A stretch of 64,000 nt of DNA from a bacterium (GCA_016930535.1 JAFGGN010000006.1:29696-93695), one strand, 5' to 3'; counted from the stretch's first letter, positions 1 through 10,165 are shown. Numbers and translations: made by a program. The notes: a model not told the origin generated them from the letters alone.

Positions 1-70
1 GCGTTGTCATGATGATGCAAAGAAGTTGTCAAGAAAATGTCAAATAATAAGGAGGGTGCGTTTGACAGGA

Positions 71-751
71 TTACTTCAGAAATTTATATCCGGCTCCATG
101 TATGGTAATCAGATGCGCTGGATGCGACGGATCCTCTTCGATTTTTTTCCGCAGGTTTAAAACAAATGTATCGATTGTGCGTGTGGTCGGGAACGTATCG
201 TATCCCCAGACCTCATCCAGAAGCTGATCTCTGCTGATCACTTCCTGCTCATGGGCAATAAAGAATTTCAGGATCTTAAATTCCCTGACAGTCAGTTTGA
301 TGGGATGGCCGCTTTTTACGGCTTCCTGCTTCTTGAAATTAAGGGTGACTGAACCAAAAGAGACACTTTCACCAACCGGATCTTTCGGGCTGGTACGCCG
401 CAGTAAAGCCTTGATACGGGCCATTAATTCACGGACACTGAAAGGCTTGGTGATATAATCATCGGCTCCCAGTTCCAGGCCCAGCACCTTGTCGCTTTCC
501 TCTTTTCTGCTCGTCAGCATAATAACAGGCGTATGATTTCCGTTTTCCCGAATTTCCCGGCATATTTCCTGACCATTTTTCCCGGGCAGCATCAAATCCA
601 GAAGAATCAGATCAAATGATTGATTCATGGCAGTCTGTAATCCTTCTGTCCCGTCTGAAACGGTCAAAACACGATAATGCTCCTCTTCCAGGCTGATTCG
701 CAGGCCTTTCTGAATGGCGGGATCATCTTCAATCACAAGAATCTGTTTCAT
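71..751 (-). CDS. OmpR/PhoB-family response regulator
   Basis: N-terminal receiver domain (ILVIEDDP, DLILLDLMLPG, TSRKEESDKVLGLELGADDYITKPF) and C-terminal winged helix (TVREFKILKFF...RTIDTFVLNLRKKIE); ends ...GAGYKFLK. Confidence 0.96.
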   Translation of the reverse strand: MKQILVIEDDPAIQKGLRISLEEEHYRVLTVSDGTEGLQTAMNQSFDLILLDLMLPGKNGQEICREIRENGNHTPVIMLTSRKEESDKVLGLELGADDYITKPFSVRELMARIKALLRRTSPKDPVGESVSFGSVTLNFKKQEAVKSGHPIKLTVREFKILKFFIAHEQEVISRDQLLDEVWGYDTFPTTRTIDTFVLNLRKKIEEDPSHPAHLITIHGAGYKFLK

Positions 752-3219
752 TCGGTTTCTCCCACTGGCAGGAAAACACTGAATGTGCTTCCTTTCCCCG
801 GCTTGCTTTTCACAACGACTTTCCCCTGATGTGCTTCCACAATGTGCCGGACCTGGGTCAGGCCCAGTCCCGCTCCTCCCATGGCGCGAATTTTTTCGTC
901 TTTAGAACGGAAAAACGGGTCAAAAATGCTGAGCTGGTCCTTCCCGGATATCCCGATCCCCTGGTCACTGACTTCAATCACGGCCTGGTCCTGATCCGTA
1001 AAAACCGAAAGGCCGATACGCTTCTGTTCCCGTGAATATTTCATGGCATTATCCAGCAGATTGATCAGCATTTCCGCAATGGCATCCGCATCTGCATCAA
1101 GAAAAATTTCATGATCCGGCAGCTGAGCGGCCAGATTAAAACCATTTTGCCTGATCGGATAACGCATTGCCCGGAGAACAGAATCGATGATATGGTTCAG
1201 GTTGACCCGTGAGAAATGATAAGCCTTCTCACCACGCTCGATCCTTGAAAAATTGAGCACATTGCTGATCAAACGGGAGAGACGCTCACTCTCGCCTCCG
1301 ATGATTTCCAGATACTCCTGTCTCTCTTTTTCACTGAGTCTGGATTTGGTCTGCAGCAGCTCGGCAAACATCCTTATCGAAGTCAGGGGAGTCTGCAGGT
1401 CATGTGAAACGCTGGAGACAAAATAGGATTTTAAGCGATTTAACTCCTGCAGGCGCTGCGTTTCCTCCTGTTTTAGTAATAAATCCCGCTGCAGACTGAT
1501 TCTTTCAATGGCCGAAACGGTCAGAACCGTCACCGACTTCAGCAAATCGATATCTTCAAAGCTGTATACCGCATGGGATTTTTTTCGGCCGAGGACGAGA
1601 AATCCGCTGTTCAGACCGGACGGCAGCCGGAGAGACATGACCAGTCCGATCCGGCTGTTATTGAACAGAGGGCCCTTCAATGCAGCATAAGGGGTCCCCG
1701 CTTCCAGACAGGCGGGAATCGCCATTACCGGATGTCTGGAGCCTTTGGCAATCCTGTTTAATTCCATTTTAACATCAGCCGGAACATCATCCGGATGACT
1801 GGAAGCGATCAGATTCCAATCCGCCGGATCATGATTTAAAAGGAAAAATCCGATTTGCTCAGGCTGCATCAACTCATCGAGTTTTCGGACAACAAATCCC
1901 GCCAGGGATTTTAAATCGACAAAACGATTGATTTCAATGCTGAACTCACGCTGAGCCAGCCGGTAATTATAACGTACCCGGAAAAATTTCTTGTCGACAA
2001 AATGCTGCATGGCTCTCCGCGCCGGTTCGAACAGAAGCGCAACGATCACGGCAGCCACGGCCGATACGGCGATAGACGCCCTGATGGTGAATACACTGAT
2101 GAACAGGGCAGCCACTGCAACAATGAATGAGTATATGAACAGCAGAATCGAAAAAACCAGGGCATAAACCGTACTGCGGTTAAAAATCAGATCGATATTC
2201 AGAATATGATAACGGACAATGGATATGGCAAATGTGACGGGTATAAAAGCGATGCTTAACAGAATGACCTCGCCCCGGACCAGAGCCACAGAACTGAGAA
2301 GTTTCGGAATCTGCCACAGTATCAAAAACGTGAGCGGTGCAATGGCCAGGCCCAAAATGACCCAACGGAGTTTTCTTCTTTCTGATTCTTCAGAAGCGCT
2401 GAAATAGGAATAAATGAAATTGACGGTCCCGTATATCATGCAGAGCGTAAAAAGCCATCCGGCCGTATTGGCAGTATTCATAAAACGGTGAAAAGCCGGT
2501 ATGGAGACGGGCCGGACCGCATTGAAAAACAACACGGCCGCAATGATAATATAAAGACCCGCGGCCACATAAACAATCCGGATGAACCCGACAAATTGAT
2601 TCCATACCTTTCTCGGGAATAAAAAGCTCAGGTGAAGGAACAAAACCGGGGTGAGTGCTGAAGCCGCCAGATAAACGGCACGAAGCGAAAAACCGGCGGT
2701 GAACGGGAAAGCCGTATAACGGCCAAAGGTCGTACTGATGTACACACTCACGGAAATACTCAGCCAGTGAAAGATCAGGGCTGCCTGATCGCCCGGGGGC
2801 CGCTTCATGAAAACGAACAAACCCAGAATAAAAAAGAGGGGAGCGACCAGGAACAGAGAAATTAAGTATATGGTCGAATTATAAGGCTGCAGTTCCACTG
2901 ACCGGGAGATCTGCATATCATCCCGCTGCAACAGGAACTCGGCCTTTTGCCCGATATGATACGTGTCCAGTATAAATTCAACATCGTCAATGTTTGAAAC
3001 AGGGCGTCCGTCAATGCCCAGGATGATTTCACCGGGGCTGAAATACTGAACATCCGTTTTACTTTTCATTTCAGCGATCATGACATGGCCGTTCCGGGAC
3101 ATCAGTATCGCACCGGTTCCGGCTTTCGTCAATATCTGGTATAATCCACCAAGACAAATCAATGCAATGAGGACATCGAGAAGAAGAATTAATTTTTTAT
3201 TGGATAAAAAATGCTGCAT
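748..3219 (-). CDS. Sensor histidine kinase with N-terminal PDZ-like segment, multi-TM region, GAF-like and HisKA/HATPase domains
   Basis: H-box SSVSHDLQTPLTSIRMFAELL; N/G boxes LLDNAMKYS, DQGIGISG, GAGLGL; PDZ-like FSPGEIILGIDGRPVSNIDDVEFIL; overlaps the response regulator by 4 nt. Confidence 0.93.
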   Translation of the reverse strand: MQHFLSNKKLILLLDVLIALICLGGLYQILTKAGTGAILMSRNGHVMIAEMKSKTDVQYFSPGEIILGIDGRPVSNIDDVEFILDTYHIGQKAEFLLQRDDMQISRSVELQPYNSTIYLISLFLVAPLFFILGLFVFMKRPPGDQAALIFHWLSISVSVYISTTFGRYTAFPFTAGFSLRAVYLAASALTPVLFLHLSFLFPRKVWNQFVGFIRIVYVAAGLYIIIAAVLFFNAVRPVSIPAFHRFMNTANTAGWLFTLCMIYGTVNFIYSYFSASEESERRKLRWVILGLAIAPLTFLILWQIPKLLSSVALVRGEVILLSIAFIPVTFAISIVRYHILNIDLIFNRSTVYALVFSILLFIYSFIVAVAALFISVFTIRASIAVSAVAAVIVALLFEPARRAMQHFVDKKFFRVRYNYRLAQREFSIEINRFVDLKSLAGFVVRKLDELMQPEQIGFFLLNHDPADWNLIASSHPDDVPADVKMELNRIAKGSRHPVMAIPACLEAGTPYAALKGPLFNNSRIGLVMSLRLPSGLNSGFLVLGRKKSHAVYSFEDIDLLKSVTVLTVSAIERISLQRDLLLKQEETQRLQELNRLKSYFVSSVSHDLQTPLTSIRMFAELLQTKSRLSEKERQEYLEIIGGESERLSRLISNVLNFSRIERGEKAYHFSRVNLNHIIDSVLRAMRYPIRQNGFNLAAQLPDHEIFLDADADAIAEMLINLLDNAMKYSREQKRIGLSVFTDQDQAVIEVSDQGIGISGKDQLSIFDPFFRSKDEKIRAMGGAGLGLTQVRHIVEAHQGKVVVKSKPGKGSTFSVFLPVGETE

Positions 3220-3316
3220 GATAAAAGATGAAAATAAAAATATTAAATAGCAAGAAAATGAATCTAATTATTCAATTTTTCACTTGCTATTAAAATTGTA
3301 GTTTACTATATTTTTT

Positions 3317-3328
3317 GTAGCGCGCTAC
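3317..3328. promoter_or_regulatory. Perfect palindrome GTAGCGCGCTAC upstream of the HxlR-type gene; candidate operator
   Basis: Self-complementary 12-mer flanked by T/A runs (ttttttGTAGCGCGCTACtaaaaa), about 95 nt upstream of the ATG at 3423. Confidence 0.4.
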
Positions 3329-3422
3329 TAAAAATGTACTTGTTATAAAGGAGACTGTCATGCCGGTTATTTCCACCGCACCGGGACAGATAAACGAATA
3401 TTAATAAACAGGAGTCATCGTT

Positions 3423-3749
3423 ATGCCGATACCGAAACCGGGACAACCTGTACGGGGATCCGAAACCGGCGCTCCGGTGATGGCGCTGTTCGACCTTCTG
3501 GGGCGCCGCTGGGCCATGGGTATTGTCTGGCAGCTTTCAGCCGGCTGCCTGCGCTTCAATGAACTGCAGGAAAAGTGCACGACCATTTCACCGACCATTC
3601 TCAGCCGCCGAATCAAGGATCTGCGCGAGGCGGGACTGATCGAGCGGACCCTGAACGGCTATAAACTGACCCCCATGGGTGAGGAACTTTTTAAAATTCT
3701 GGAACCGTTTCAGGCCTGGTCCGTCCACTGGGCCAAGCGGTTCAGCTGA
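3423..3749 (+). CDS. HxlR-family winged-helix transcriptional regulator
   Basis: LFDLLGRRWAMGIVWQLSAGCLRFNELQEKC..ISPTILSRRIKDLREAGLIER...YKLTPMGEEL pattern. Confidence 0.92.
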   Translation: MPIPKPGQPVRGSETGAPVMALFDLLGRRWAMGIVWQLSAGCLRFNELQEKCTTISPTILSRRIKDLREAGLIERTLNGYKLTPMGEELFKILEPFQAWSVHWAKRFS

Positions 3750-3758
3750 GGCACATGC

Positions 3759-4502
3759 ATGACAGAAAACAGGTATCTTTGTTTCCTTTCCGACATCGGT
3801 AAGGAAAAATTCATGAATCAGGGCGGTGAATCCCCATGTCCGTTCTGCAACCGCGGGGCGCTTTCGGACATTCTGGATGAAGCATATCCCCTCGTATTGC
3901 TAAAAAACAAATACGCCACATTCGCGAATACCCAGCAGACAGTTCTGATCGAAACGGACGACTGCGCCGCCGACATGGCTGTCTACGAACCTGTGCATAT
4001 GCAGAAAATAATCACCTTCGGAACCGATCACTGGCTTGCCATGGAGCAAAGCGGGGAATATAAATCCGTGGCCTTTTTTAAAAATCACGGCCCCCTGTCC
4101 GGCGGCAGCATCGGCCACGCCCACATGCAGATCGTCGGGCTGAAAGACATCGATTATAAACGGAACCTGAATGCGGACATGTTCGACGGAATTGAAATTG
4201 TCAGAAAAGGAAATTGTGTTCTCAATATTTCAACCCGGCCCAATGCCTGCGCCACTGAATTCAATGTCATCACGGCTCCCCGCAATGACCGGTTCATGGC
4301 GCATCATGTACAAAATTTGGTGAGATACGTACTGGACCGGTGCAGCAGCTTCAACCTGTTCTTCTATCAATGGAACGAATCGATTATCTGCAAGATCGTT
4401 CCGAGATACGTGACTTCACCGTTTCTCATCGGATTTAACATTCCCCAGACTTCCAGCAGATTGCATCAAATTGCCGAAGAAGTGAAACGGATGATTGACT
4501 GA
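3759..4502 (+). CDS. HIT/GalT-like nucleotidyltransferase-family protein (DUF4931-like)
   Basis: CPFC zinc-knuckle-like motif and GHAHMQIVGL (HxHxQ) HIT-like motif; starts 10 nt after the HxlR stop. Confidence 0.7.
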   Translation: MTENRYLCFLSDIGKEKFMNQGGESPCPFCNRGALSDILDEAYPLVLLKNKYATFANTQQTVLIETDDCAADMAVYEPVHMQKIITFGTDHWLAMEQSGEYKSVAFFKNHGPLSGGSIGHAHMQIVGLKDIDYKRNLNADMFDGIEIVRKGNCVLNISTRPNACATEFNVITAPRNDRFMAHHVQNLVRYVLDRCSSFNLFFYQWNESIICKIVPRYVTSPFLIGFNIPQTSSRLHQIAEEVKRMID

Positions 4503-4612
4503 CTTTTTTTACAATTAAATATGAAAAAAAAGCGATCCTCCCTGGAGCCCGGATCCGGGAGAATTTCAAAAATCGGAAACCATTTGCATGAGGTGTCTCG
4601 TTTGAAGATTGA

Positions 4613-5002
4613 TCAAGGCCATCCCTGATTCCTGTAAAAATTGCGGATCAGCAGATCCCTTGTCAATATGGGCAGTTCTCTCAATTTTGCAGTGGCTACG
4701 ATGGTCCGGTCGGCCGGGTCACGGTGGTCCCAGTCGAGCCGGATATTCTCCATCCAGATGATTTCATCGACCGGAATGATTTCGAAACGGTTGAACTTGT
4801 GGATTCTCTTCAAATAATTTTCAAGAGACATGCCGAGTTCGAGTTTTCCGTATTTTATCTTGATCCCGATTTCCCAGAACGAAATGGAAGAAACGGCCGC
4901 CTGCCCCGATTCGATATCGGAGAAGGCGATTTCCCGTTCCTGCCCGGTCAATGAATCCGGATCCAGTGTGGACCAGAGCAGGGCACAGGTATCGAACAGC
5001 AT
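4613..5002 (-). CDS. PIN-domain ribonuclease toxin (VapC-like)
   Basis: MLFDTCALLWS...SSISFWEIGIK...HRDPADRTIVATA...ILTRD; ORF track extends to 5068, but the start abutting the antitoxin stop at about 5002 is more plausible. Confidence 0.88.
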   Translation of the reverse strand: MLFDTCALLWSTLDPDSLTGQEREIAFSDIESGQAAVSSISFWEIGIKIKYGKLELGMSLENYLKRIHKFNRFEIIPVDEIIWMENIRLDWDHRDPADRTIVATAKLRELPILTRDLLIRNFYRNQGWP

Positions 5003-5232
5003 CAGCTTTCTCCCCATGCTTCGGTTTCGGGCTCCATGACATTGCCGGGAATCCTGACTTTTCCCCAATAGGCCCCGAACACATCCGATACTTTCAGTGG
5101 CTGATGAACGGGTTCGATTTTCAGCACGGGTTTGTTATGCGAGGTGACGATAATCGGCTCTCCGGTTTCCTCCACCCTGCGGAAATATTCGAGCAGCCTG
5201 GGTTTCAGCTTGCTTTTTGATACGTATTCCAT
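5002..5232 (-). CDS. Phd/YefM-type antitoxin
   Basis: MEYVSKSKLKPRLLEYFRRVEETGEPIIVTSHNKPVLKIEP; directly upstream of and overlapping the PIN toxin. Confidence 0.88.
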   Translation of the reverse strand: MEYVSKSKLKPRLLEYFRRVEETGEPIIVTSHNKPVLKIEPVHQPLKVSDVFGAYWGKVRIPGNVMEPETEAWGES

Positions 5233-5247
5233 GATAATAAATCCTTA

Positions 5248-5279
5248 ATTATGACCATGGTCATGATTATGGTCATAAT
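5248..5279. promoter_or_regulatory. Candidate autoregulatory operator of the toxin-antitoxin operon
   Basis: ATTATGACCAT-N10-ATGGTCATAAT: 11-nt perfect inverted arms with an extra internal GGTCAT half site, 15 nt upstream of the antitoxin ATG. Confidence 0.65.
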
Positions 5280-5407
5280 ATATACAATTACCCATGCAAT
5301 TGCAAGAGTAATTTCCTGCCTGGAAATATTTCACCACTGGAAACAGGATGCCCCTGAGGAACTGAAAACCGTGTGGGTCCCCGTCTATGTTCTTTGGTCT
5401 TGCCTTT

Positions 5408-7960
5408 TTATTTCTGCAGCACCAGCTTCCTCGTCTCGGTAAAATCCCCGGCTGTCAGACGGCAGATATACACCCCGGCAGACCGAGTGTTTGCATTCCA
5501 GACTGCCGACCAGGTCCCGGGCTCACGGATTTCATCGACCAGCGTATCCACTTCCCTGCCGAGCAGGTCATATATCGTCAGAGTGACTCTACCCGCTTCG
5601 GCGATCGTGTAACGGATCCGGGTGGAGTGATTGAACGGATTCGGATAATTGCCAATCAGTTTCATTGATTCCGGCACAGGGTCTTCATCGCTTTTAATCG
5701 CGGCCGTCTTCGTGATGGCCAAAGACACATTGTCGATAATCACGTCCGATTCGCTTCCTCCGCATTCGAATACGAGCATGGCCGACAGATCGGTGGCGTC
5801 CTCCATGTCAAAATTGACCGAAAAGTGCTGTTTTTCCGTAGTCAATGCAATATAATCCAGTTTACTGTAATTTTCCTGAGTGATGTCATCCCTGTGCAGA
5901 TTGACCAGGATGTAACGTTTATTCTGCGCCGCCGCATCGAACTGCAGTGTATATTCCGCACCATGGATGAGGGGAATATCCCTCTGCACCAGCCTGATAT
6001 CCGAAAAAAACGAACTCTCACCCGAAACATTCACACGGCAGCTTTCATCGAGAATCTGAATGATGGCATTCGCCGGTTCCATTGTTATCAGTTCCCAGTT
6101 GGCATCGGATATAAACCAGCCGTTTTTGATCAAATTGCGGCCGGCGATCTGATAGATGATCCGTGCCCGGAGCGTTTCTGAAAAATCGCTTTCGACACCT
6201 GCGTCGCTGACAGCACTTATCTTGAAATCATGATCGCTGAATTTGATCCCGCCGGCCGGATCATAAAAGGCAATCTGATACCATGTATTCCCCGTGGTGT
6301 CTGCGACCGTAAATCCGGTCTCTTCCGCGCGCTTCTGCCAGATTTTATAATACGCAACATGTTCATCCCCGAACTTGTTGAAAATCAGATTCAGGATGCT
6401 GCCGTAATTGTCAATATGAAGCGTGGGGGCCTTGGCGTTCACATCCACATCATACTTGAATGCACGGTAATTGATATGACCGTAACTCTTCAGTTCGAAA
6501 ACCGTTTTCCCCTCCCGTGTGACTTCGCGGACCAGCACGGGCGGATTCGGCGCCGTGCCGTCCACCAGGATATTGCCGTTGGGCAGTATCTGCACAACGC
6601 CCATCCAGGGGCATGCCCGGTCCGGTGAATACCGGTATTGCCACACATTCTCCGCGGTCATGGCCAGTGTGTCCAGACTGTATTCAACGGCCCGGGAATA
6701 ATTGGGCGTCCGTAAATTGCCGTTGTCAAACACGGTGTAATGATTGGGATTGCCGGGCACCGGACGCACGTGATGCTGCCAGGAAAACTCCAGATTGTCA
6801 TTGATGAATTCGAACTGGTTGTTCCGGCCCCCAAAACGCCAGATGATTTCACCTGTATTCCGGTCGATTTTCGTGATTTCACTCAGATGACGGTTCGAAA
6901 GAATATAATGGCCGTCGAAATCGAGGCAGATCGTATTCATGTGCACATAGTCGATGGACAATTGCGTAAGCCCGACACCCACGGCATCTTCCAGCTTCAA
7001 ATGATCCCATGACCGCCATTCAAAAATGACGTTCCGGGCCCGGTCGAATTCCTGGAACATGTTGCCTTCCACCCTGGCGTTCTCACGGCCGCCGGACACT
7101 ACCTTGCTCATGTCCACGGTAATGGTTTTCTGCACCGTCATCAGTGCGTGACCGTTTTCAAGGACGATAAATTCATGCTCATCCACATCGTATCCATGCC
7201 CCGCTTCATATTCATCGACAATATTCAGCGCATCGTCCAGAATGGCCAGGTTCCAGCGGTTGTTCTGGTTATAACTGACGGTAAAAGTGCCATCGCACTG
7301 CTGGTAAAAATTCGCGGTCAGCGAGGCGCCGTCGAACCGCTTGTACATGTAAGGCGTACCGTCGTTTTTGGCGGCAATGATATACGTGTCCCCTGAATTG
7401 TACATATGCGTGGAATAGAAAATTTTACCCGGCGCTGTTTCACCGGTCACAAAGGTTTCGATGGTCGGGAAACCGTCGGGCACGGCCACGCCGTTGATGA
7501 CGCGTACATCGGATGACGCGCCGGTCATCATCGGCATGATGACAGAATTGGCCGGCTGAGACGGCCTGGTTTTCTGCAGCACATTGGAACCGCCGGATGC
7601 GACAAGAAAATCGAATTCAAAATCACTGCCAGTGAAACGGCTGGTTTCTATTTTCACATGCACGGTTTCATCGGCCTGAAAACGGCTTGCGGGTTTAAAA
7701 ATGAGGGTACGCCCGTCCGTGGAAAAAAAAGTGTCGCCCTGATACGACTCCCTTTGACTGCCCGTGACCCCGATCAATCCGTCCAGGTCCGCAACCTGAA
7801 CCGAATACTGAGGATGGAAACGGACAATGACCGTTGTCTCTTCAGACAGCGCCTTGCTGTCAGGCAGAGGAAAAACGTATTGCACGGCCGCATGATATTT
7901 TCCGGCTTCGAGATAAAACGCAGATAAAACCAGCACCAGAATCAGAACCAATCGTTTCAT
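5408..7960 (-). CDS. Secreted arylsulfotransferase (ASST)-like protein with T9SS-type C-terminal sorting domain
   Basis: Signal peptide; FDGHYILSNRHLSEITKIDRNTGEIIWRFGGRNNQF...FSWQHHVRPVPGNPNHYTVFDNGN; C-terminal IGNYPNPFNHSTRIRYTI...GVYICRLTAGDFTETRKLVLQK. Confidence 0.85.
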   Translation of the reverse strand: MKRLVLILVLVLSAFYLEAGKYHAAVQYVFPLPDSKALSEETTVIVRFHPQYSVQVADLDGLIGVTGSQRESYQGDTFFSTDGRTLIFKPASRFQADETVHVKIETSRFTGSDFEFDFLVASGGSNVLQKTRPSQPANSVIMPMMTGASSDVRVINGVAVPDGFPTIETFVTGETAPGKIFYSTHMYNSGDTYIIAAKNDGTPYMYKRFDGASLTANFYQQCDGTFTVSYNQNNRWNLAILDDALNIVDEYEAGHGYDVDEHEFIVLENGHALMTVQKTITVDMSKVVSGGRENARVEGNMFQEFDRARNVIFEWRSWDHLKLEDAVGVGLTQLSIDYVHMNTICLDFDGHYILSNRHLSEITKIDRNTGEIIWRFGGRNNQFEFINDNLEFSWQHHVRPVPGNPNHYTVFDNGNLRTPNYSRAVEYSLDTLAMTAENVWQYRYSPDRACPWMGVVQILPNGNILVDGTAPNPPVLVREVTREGKTVFELKSYGHINYRAFKYDVDVNAKAPTLHIDNYGSILNLIFNKFGDEHVAYYKIWQKRAEETGFTVADTTGNTWYQIAFYDPAGGIKFSDHDFKISAVSDAGVESDFSETLRARIIYQIAGRNLIKNGWFISDANWELITMEPANAIIQILDESCRVNVSGESSFFSDIRLVQRDIPLIHGAEYTLQFDAAAQNKRYILVNLHRDDITQENYSKLDYIALTTEKQHFSVNFDMEDATDLSAMLVFECGGSESDVIIDNVSLAITKTAAIKSDEDPVPESMKLIGNYPNPFNHSTRIRYTIAEAGRVTLTIYDLLGREVDTLVDEIREPGTWSAVWNANTRSAGVYICRLTAGDFTETRKLVLQK

Positions 7961-8133
7961 AACATACTCCCTGGACGGATAAACAATACAACAATCGATT
8001 TATTAATATAGCAACCTGAATCCATTAAATAAACAGAAACGTTCAAAGCGTATTGATTAAAAGTTTGTTTGGGAAATTGACTTTTTTTGACTTTATTGTA
8101 TTGACCGGACCCCATTCAATTTTGGAGAATCCC

Positions 8134-10011
8134 ATGAAAACATCACAAACATGCTTTCTGTTTGTCCTGTTCATGCTCATGATCCATGGTTCTCTGTACA
8201 CGAAATCCGAACAGGAAAATAAACGTTCAGCCTGTCAAAACACACCTGACAGAGCGGCATTTCAGTCTTTTGACTATGGCGGGGCGGGCTGCTTCAAATC
8301 GTCCAATACCATCGAAGATCCGCGGATCACCCTGATCGGAGATGCGGCCGTGGTTCTCGAATATGAATCCGTGTATGATGTGCATACGCCTCCGGATCCG
8401 GTGACCTATCCGAACATGAGAAGCCAGCCTGCAAATTTTGACAGGCTCCGTATACTGGACGACCTGGAAACCGTGATCGATCCGGATCACACTGATTTCG
8501 TCCTGCTCTATACATTGCAGGAAGTGCCGGGCTGGATCAAGAACGGGATGAAATGTTTTGTCGCTGCGGAGAATATCGGACTGCCCAACGCCGGATTTGG
8601 ACCGGCGCCGCCCCACTGGCCCGAACTGCGATCCGTCATCCACATGAATTCCGTGGACCTTCTGGACCGTTCCAATCCCGCTTTTCCGGATCTGCCCGAT
8701 TACGGCGGCACGCTGACAGCGTTTCATGAAATGGGTCATTTCTGGTGCGTCTACATTCCGTTCAACAATACAATCGGACCGGCCGACTGGGATCCGGCCC
8801 TGCATCCGGTGGGCTACCTGGCCTCCTGCGGCGCCCACTGGGCCGGCATCTGGGAAGGTGATGGCCTGCCCGGCATCATGCTGACCGGCCCCAACAGTAC
8901 GCAGTTCAATGCATTCGATCTGTACCTGATGGGCCTGTCCGAGTACAAGACGGTCCGTGACACGGTGTACCGGATCGCCAATTCCAATACAGGAACCCGG
9001 GTTGTGTACGATGTGACAATCGACGATTTAATCGATGCCCTGGCCCTGGCGGGCCCGGATTATTACAGCGGCATCGGTCACCGCTACCCGAATCTGGAAC
9101 CTGAGGCGGCCGATCTGCATACCCTGATCGTGATCGTACAGGGCAGGGACGAGCATATCACCGGGGCCCAGAGGGATCGGGTCATTGCCCTCGCCGATGC
9201 CATTCCCGCAGGCTGGCATCATGCGACCCGGGAACTGTCAAACATGGATGTTCATGTCGAAATTAAAGACGGTGCCCGGTTCACGGATCAGGCCCAGACA
9301 CTGGCCGATTACGGATACTGGCTGCGGGAGACGATCGTGAGATGGCAGGAGTTCATTCCGCAGCTCAATATCCTGCATGCAGTCGAATTGTATGTGCAGC
9401 GTTCGGGCAGTGCGGGAAATATCCGGGTTGAAATCAGAACACATGAAGACGCTGTCCTGGGCATGGCCACGTTGAACGAAAGCGATATCCCGGCGTCCGG
9501 CTGGGTGCGAATCGGGTTCCCGGCTGCCCTGGCCCTGACACCGGGGGAGAAATACCGGATCGCGGCCTATACGGATCATGAATCCGCAGATCCGGCCAAC
9601 CGGTATTTCTGGAGGGGGACAAACGATCCGCTGTACGATCATACTTGTGTCAGCAGTGAATATGAAGGGAATCCGGATTTCGACTTCGCTTTTAAAACAA
9701 TCGGAACGTTTGTCACGCATGTGGACAATCATCAGCCGATGATGCCTGCCTCGTCACTCCTGGTCCGGAATTATCCGAATCCGTTCAACAGTAAGACCGT
9801 GATCGAATTCGAACTCCCGGAATCCGCATTCGTCACAGTCCGGATTGTCAACAGTCTGGGACAATACGAGCGGCTATTGACGCGTGAATGGCGGGAAAGC
9901 GGAAAACATACCGTTCAATGGGATGCCGGTTCCCGTCCCAGCGGCGTTTATGGGGTTATCGTTCAGGCGGGCGATCAAACATGGTCGCGAAAATGTCTGT
10001 TGTTGAAATGA
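8134..10011 (+). CDS. Secreted zincin-like metallopeptidase with T9SS-type C-terminal sorting domain
   Basis: HEMGHFW zinc motif, FNAFDLYLMGLSEY; C-terminal VRNYPNPFNSKTVIEFELP. ORF track starts at 8053, but ATG 8134 begins a clear signal peptide (MKTSQTCFLFVLFMLMIHGSL). Confidence 0.75.
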   Translation: MKTSQTCFLFVLFMLMIHGSLYTKSEQENKRSACQNTPDRAAFQSFDYGGAGCFKSSNTIEDPRITLIGDAAVVLEYESVYDVHTPPDPVTYPNMRSQPANFDRLRILDDLETVIDPDHTDFVLLYTLQEVPGWIKNGMKCFVAAENIGLPNAGFGPAPPHWPELRSVIHMNSVDLLDRSNPAFPDLPDYGGTLTAFHEMGHFWCVYIPFNNTIGPADWDPALHPVGYLASCGAHWAGIWEGDGLPGIMLTGPNSTQFNAFDLYLMGLSEYKTVRDTVYRIANSNTGTRVVYDVTIDDLIDALALAGPDYYSGIGHRYPNLEPEAADLHTLIVIVQGRDEHITGAQRDRVIALADAIPAGWHHATRELSNMDVHVEIKDGARFTDQAQTLADYGYWLRETIVRWQEFIPQLNILHAVELYVQRSGSAGNIRVEIRTHEDAVLGMATLNESDIPASGWVRIGFPAALALTPGEKYRIAAYTDHESADPANRYFWRGTNDPLYDHTCVSSEYEGNPDFDFAFKTIGTFVTHVDNHQPMMPASSLLVRNYPNPFNSKTVIEFELPESAFVTVRIVNSLGQYERLLTREWRESGKHTVQWDAGSRPSGVYGVIVQAGDQTWSRKCLLLK

Positions 10012-10043
10012 GACGCAGTGAGGGCATATTTTTCAGGGAGCCT

Positions 10044-10080
10044 TTATCTCCCAGGGAGCTTGAAGCTCCCTGGGAGATAA
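10044..10080. terminator. Near-perfect 18-bp hairpin, possible terminator
   Basis: TTATCTCCCAGGGAGCTT-G-AAGCTCCCTGGGAGATAA, 33 nt after the stop at 10011, followed by cccttcaaaaaaaa. Confidence 0.6.
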
Positions 10081-10165
10081 CCCTTCAAAAAAAATGAAAC
10101 TTTTTACTTGCTTTATAACGTAAACTAATTTATATTAATACACACATCGTTCCAAACAGGATAGA

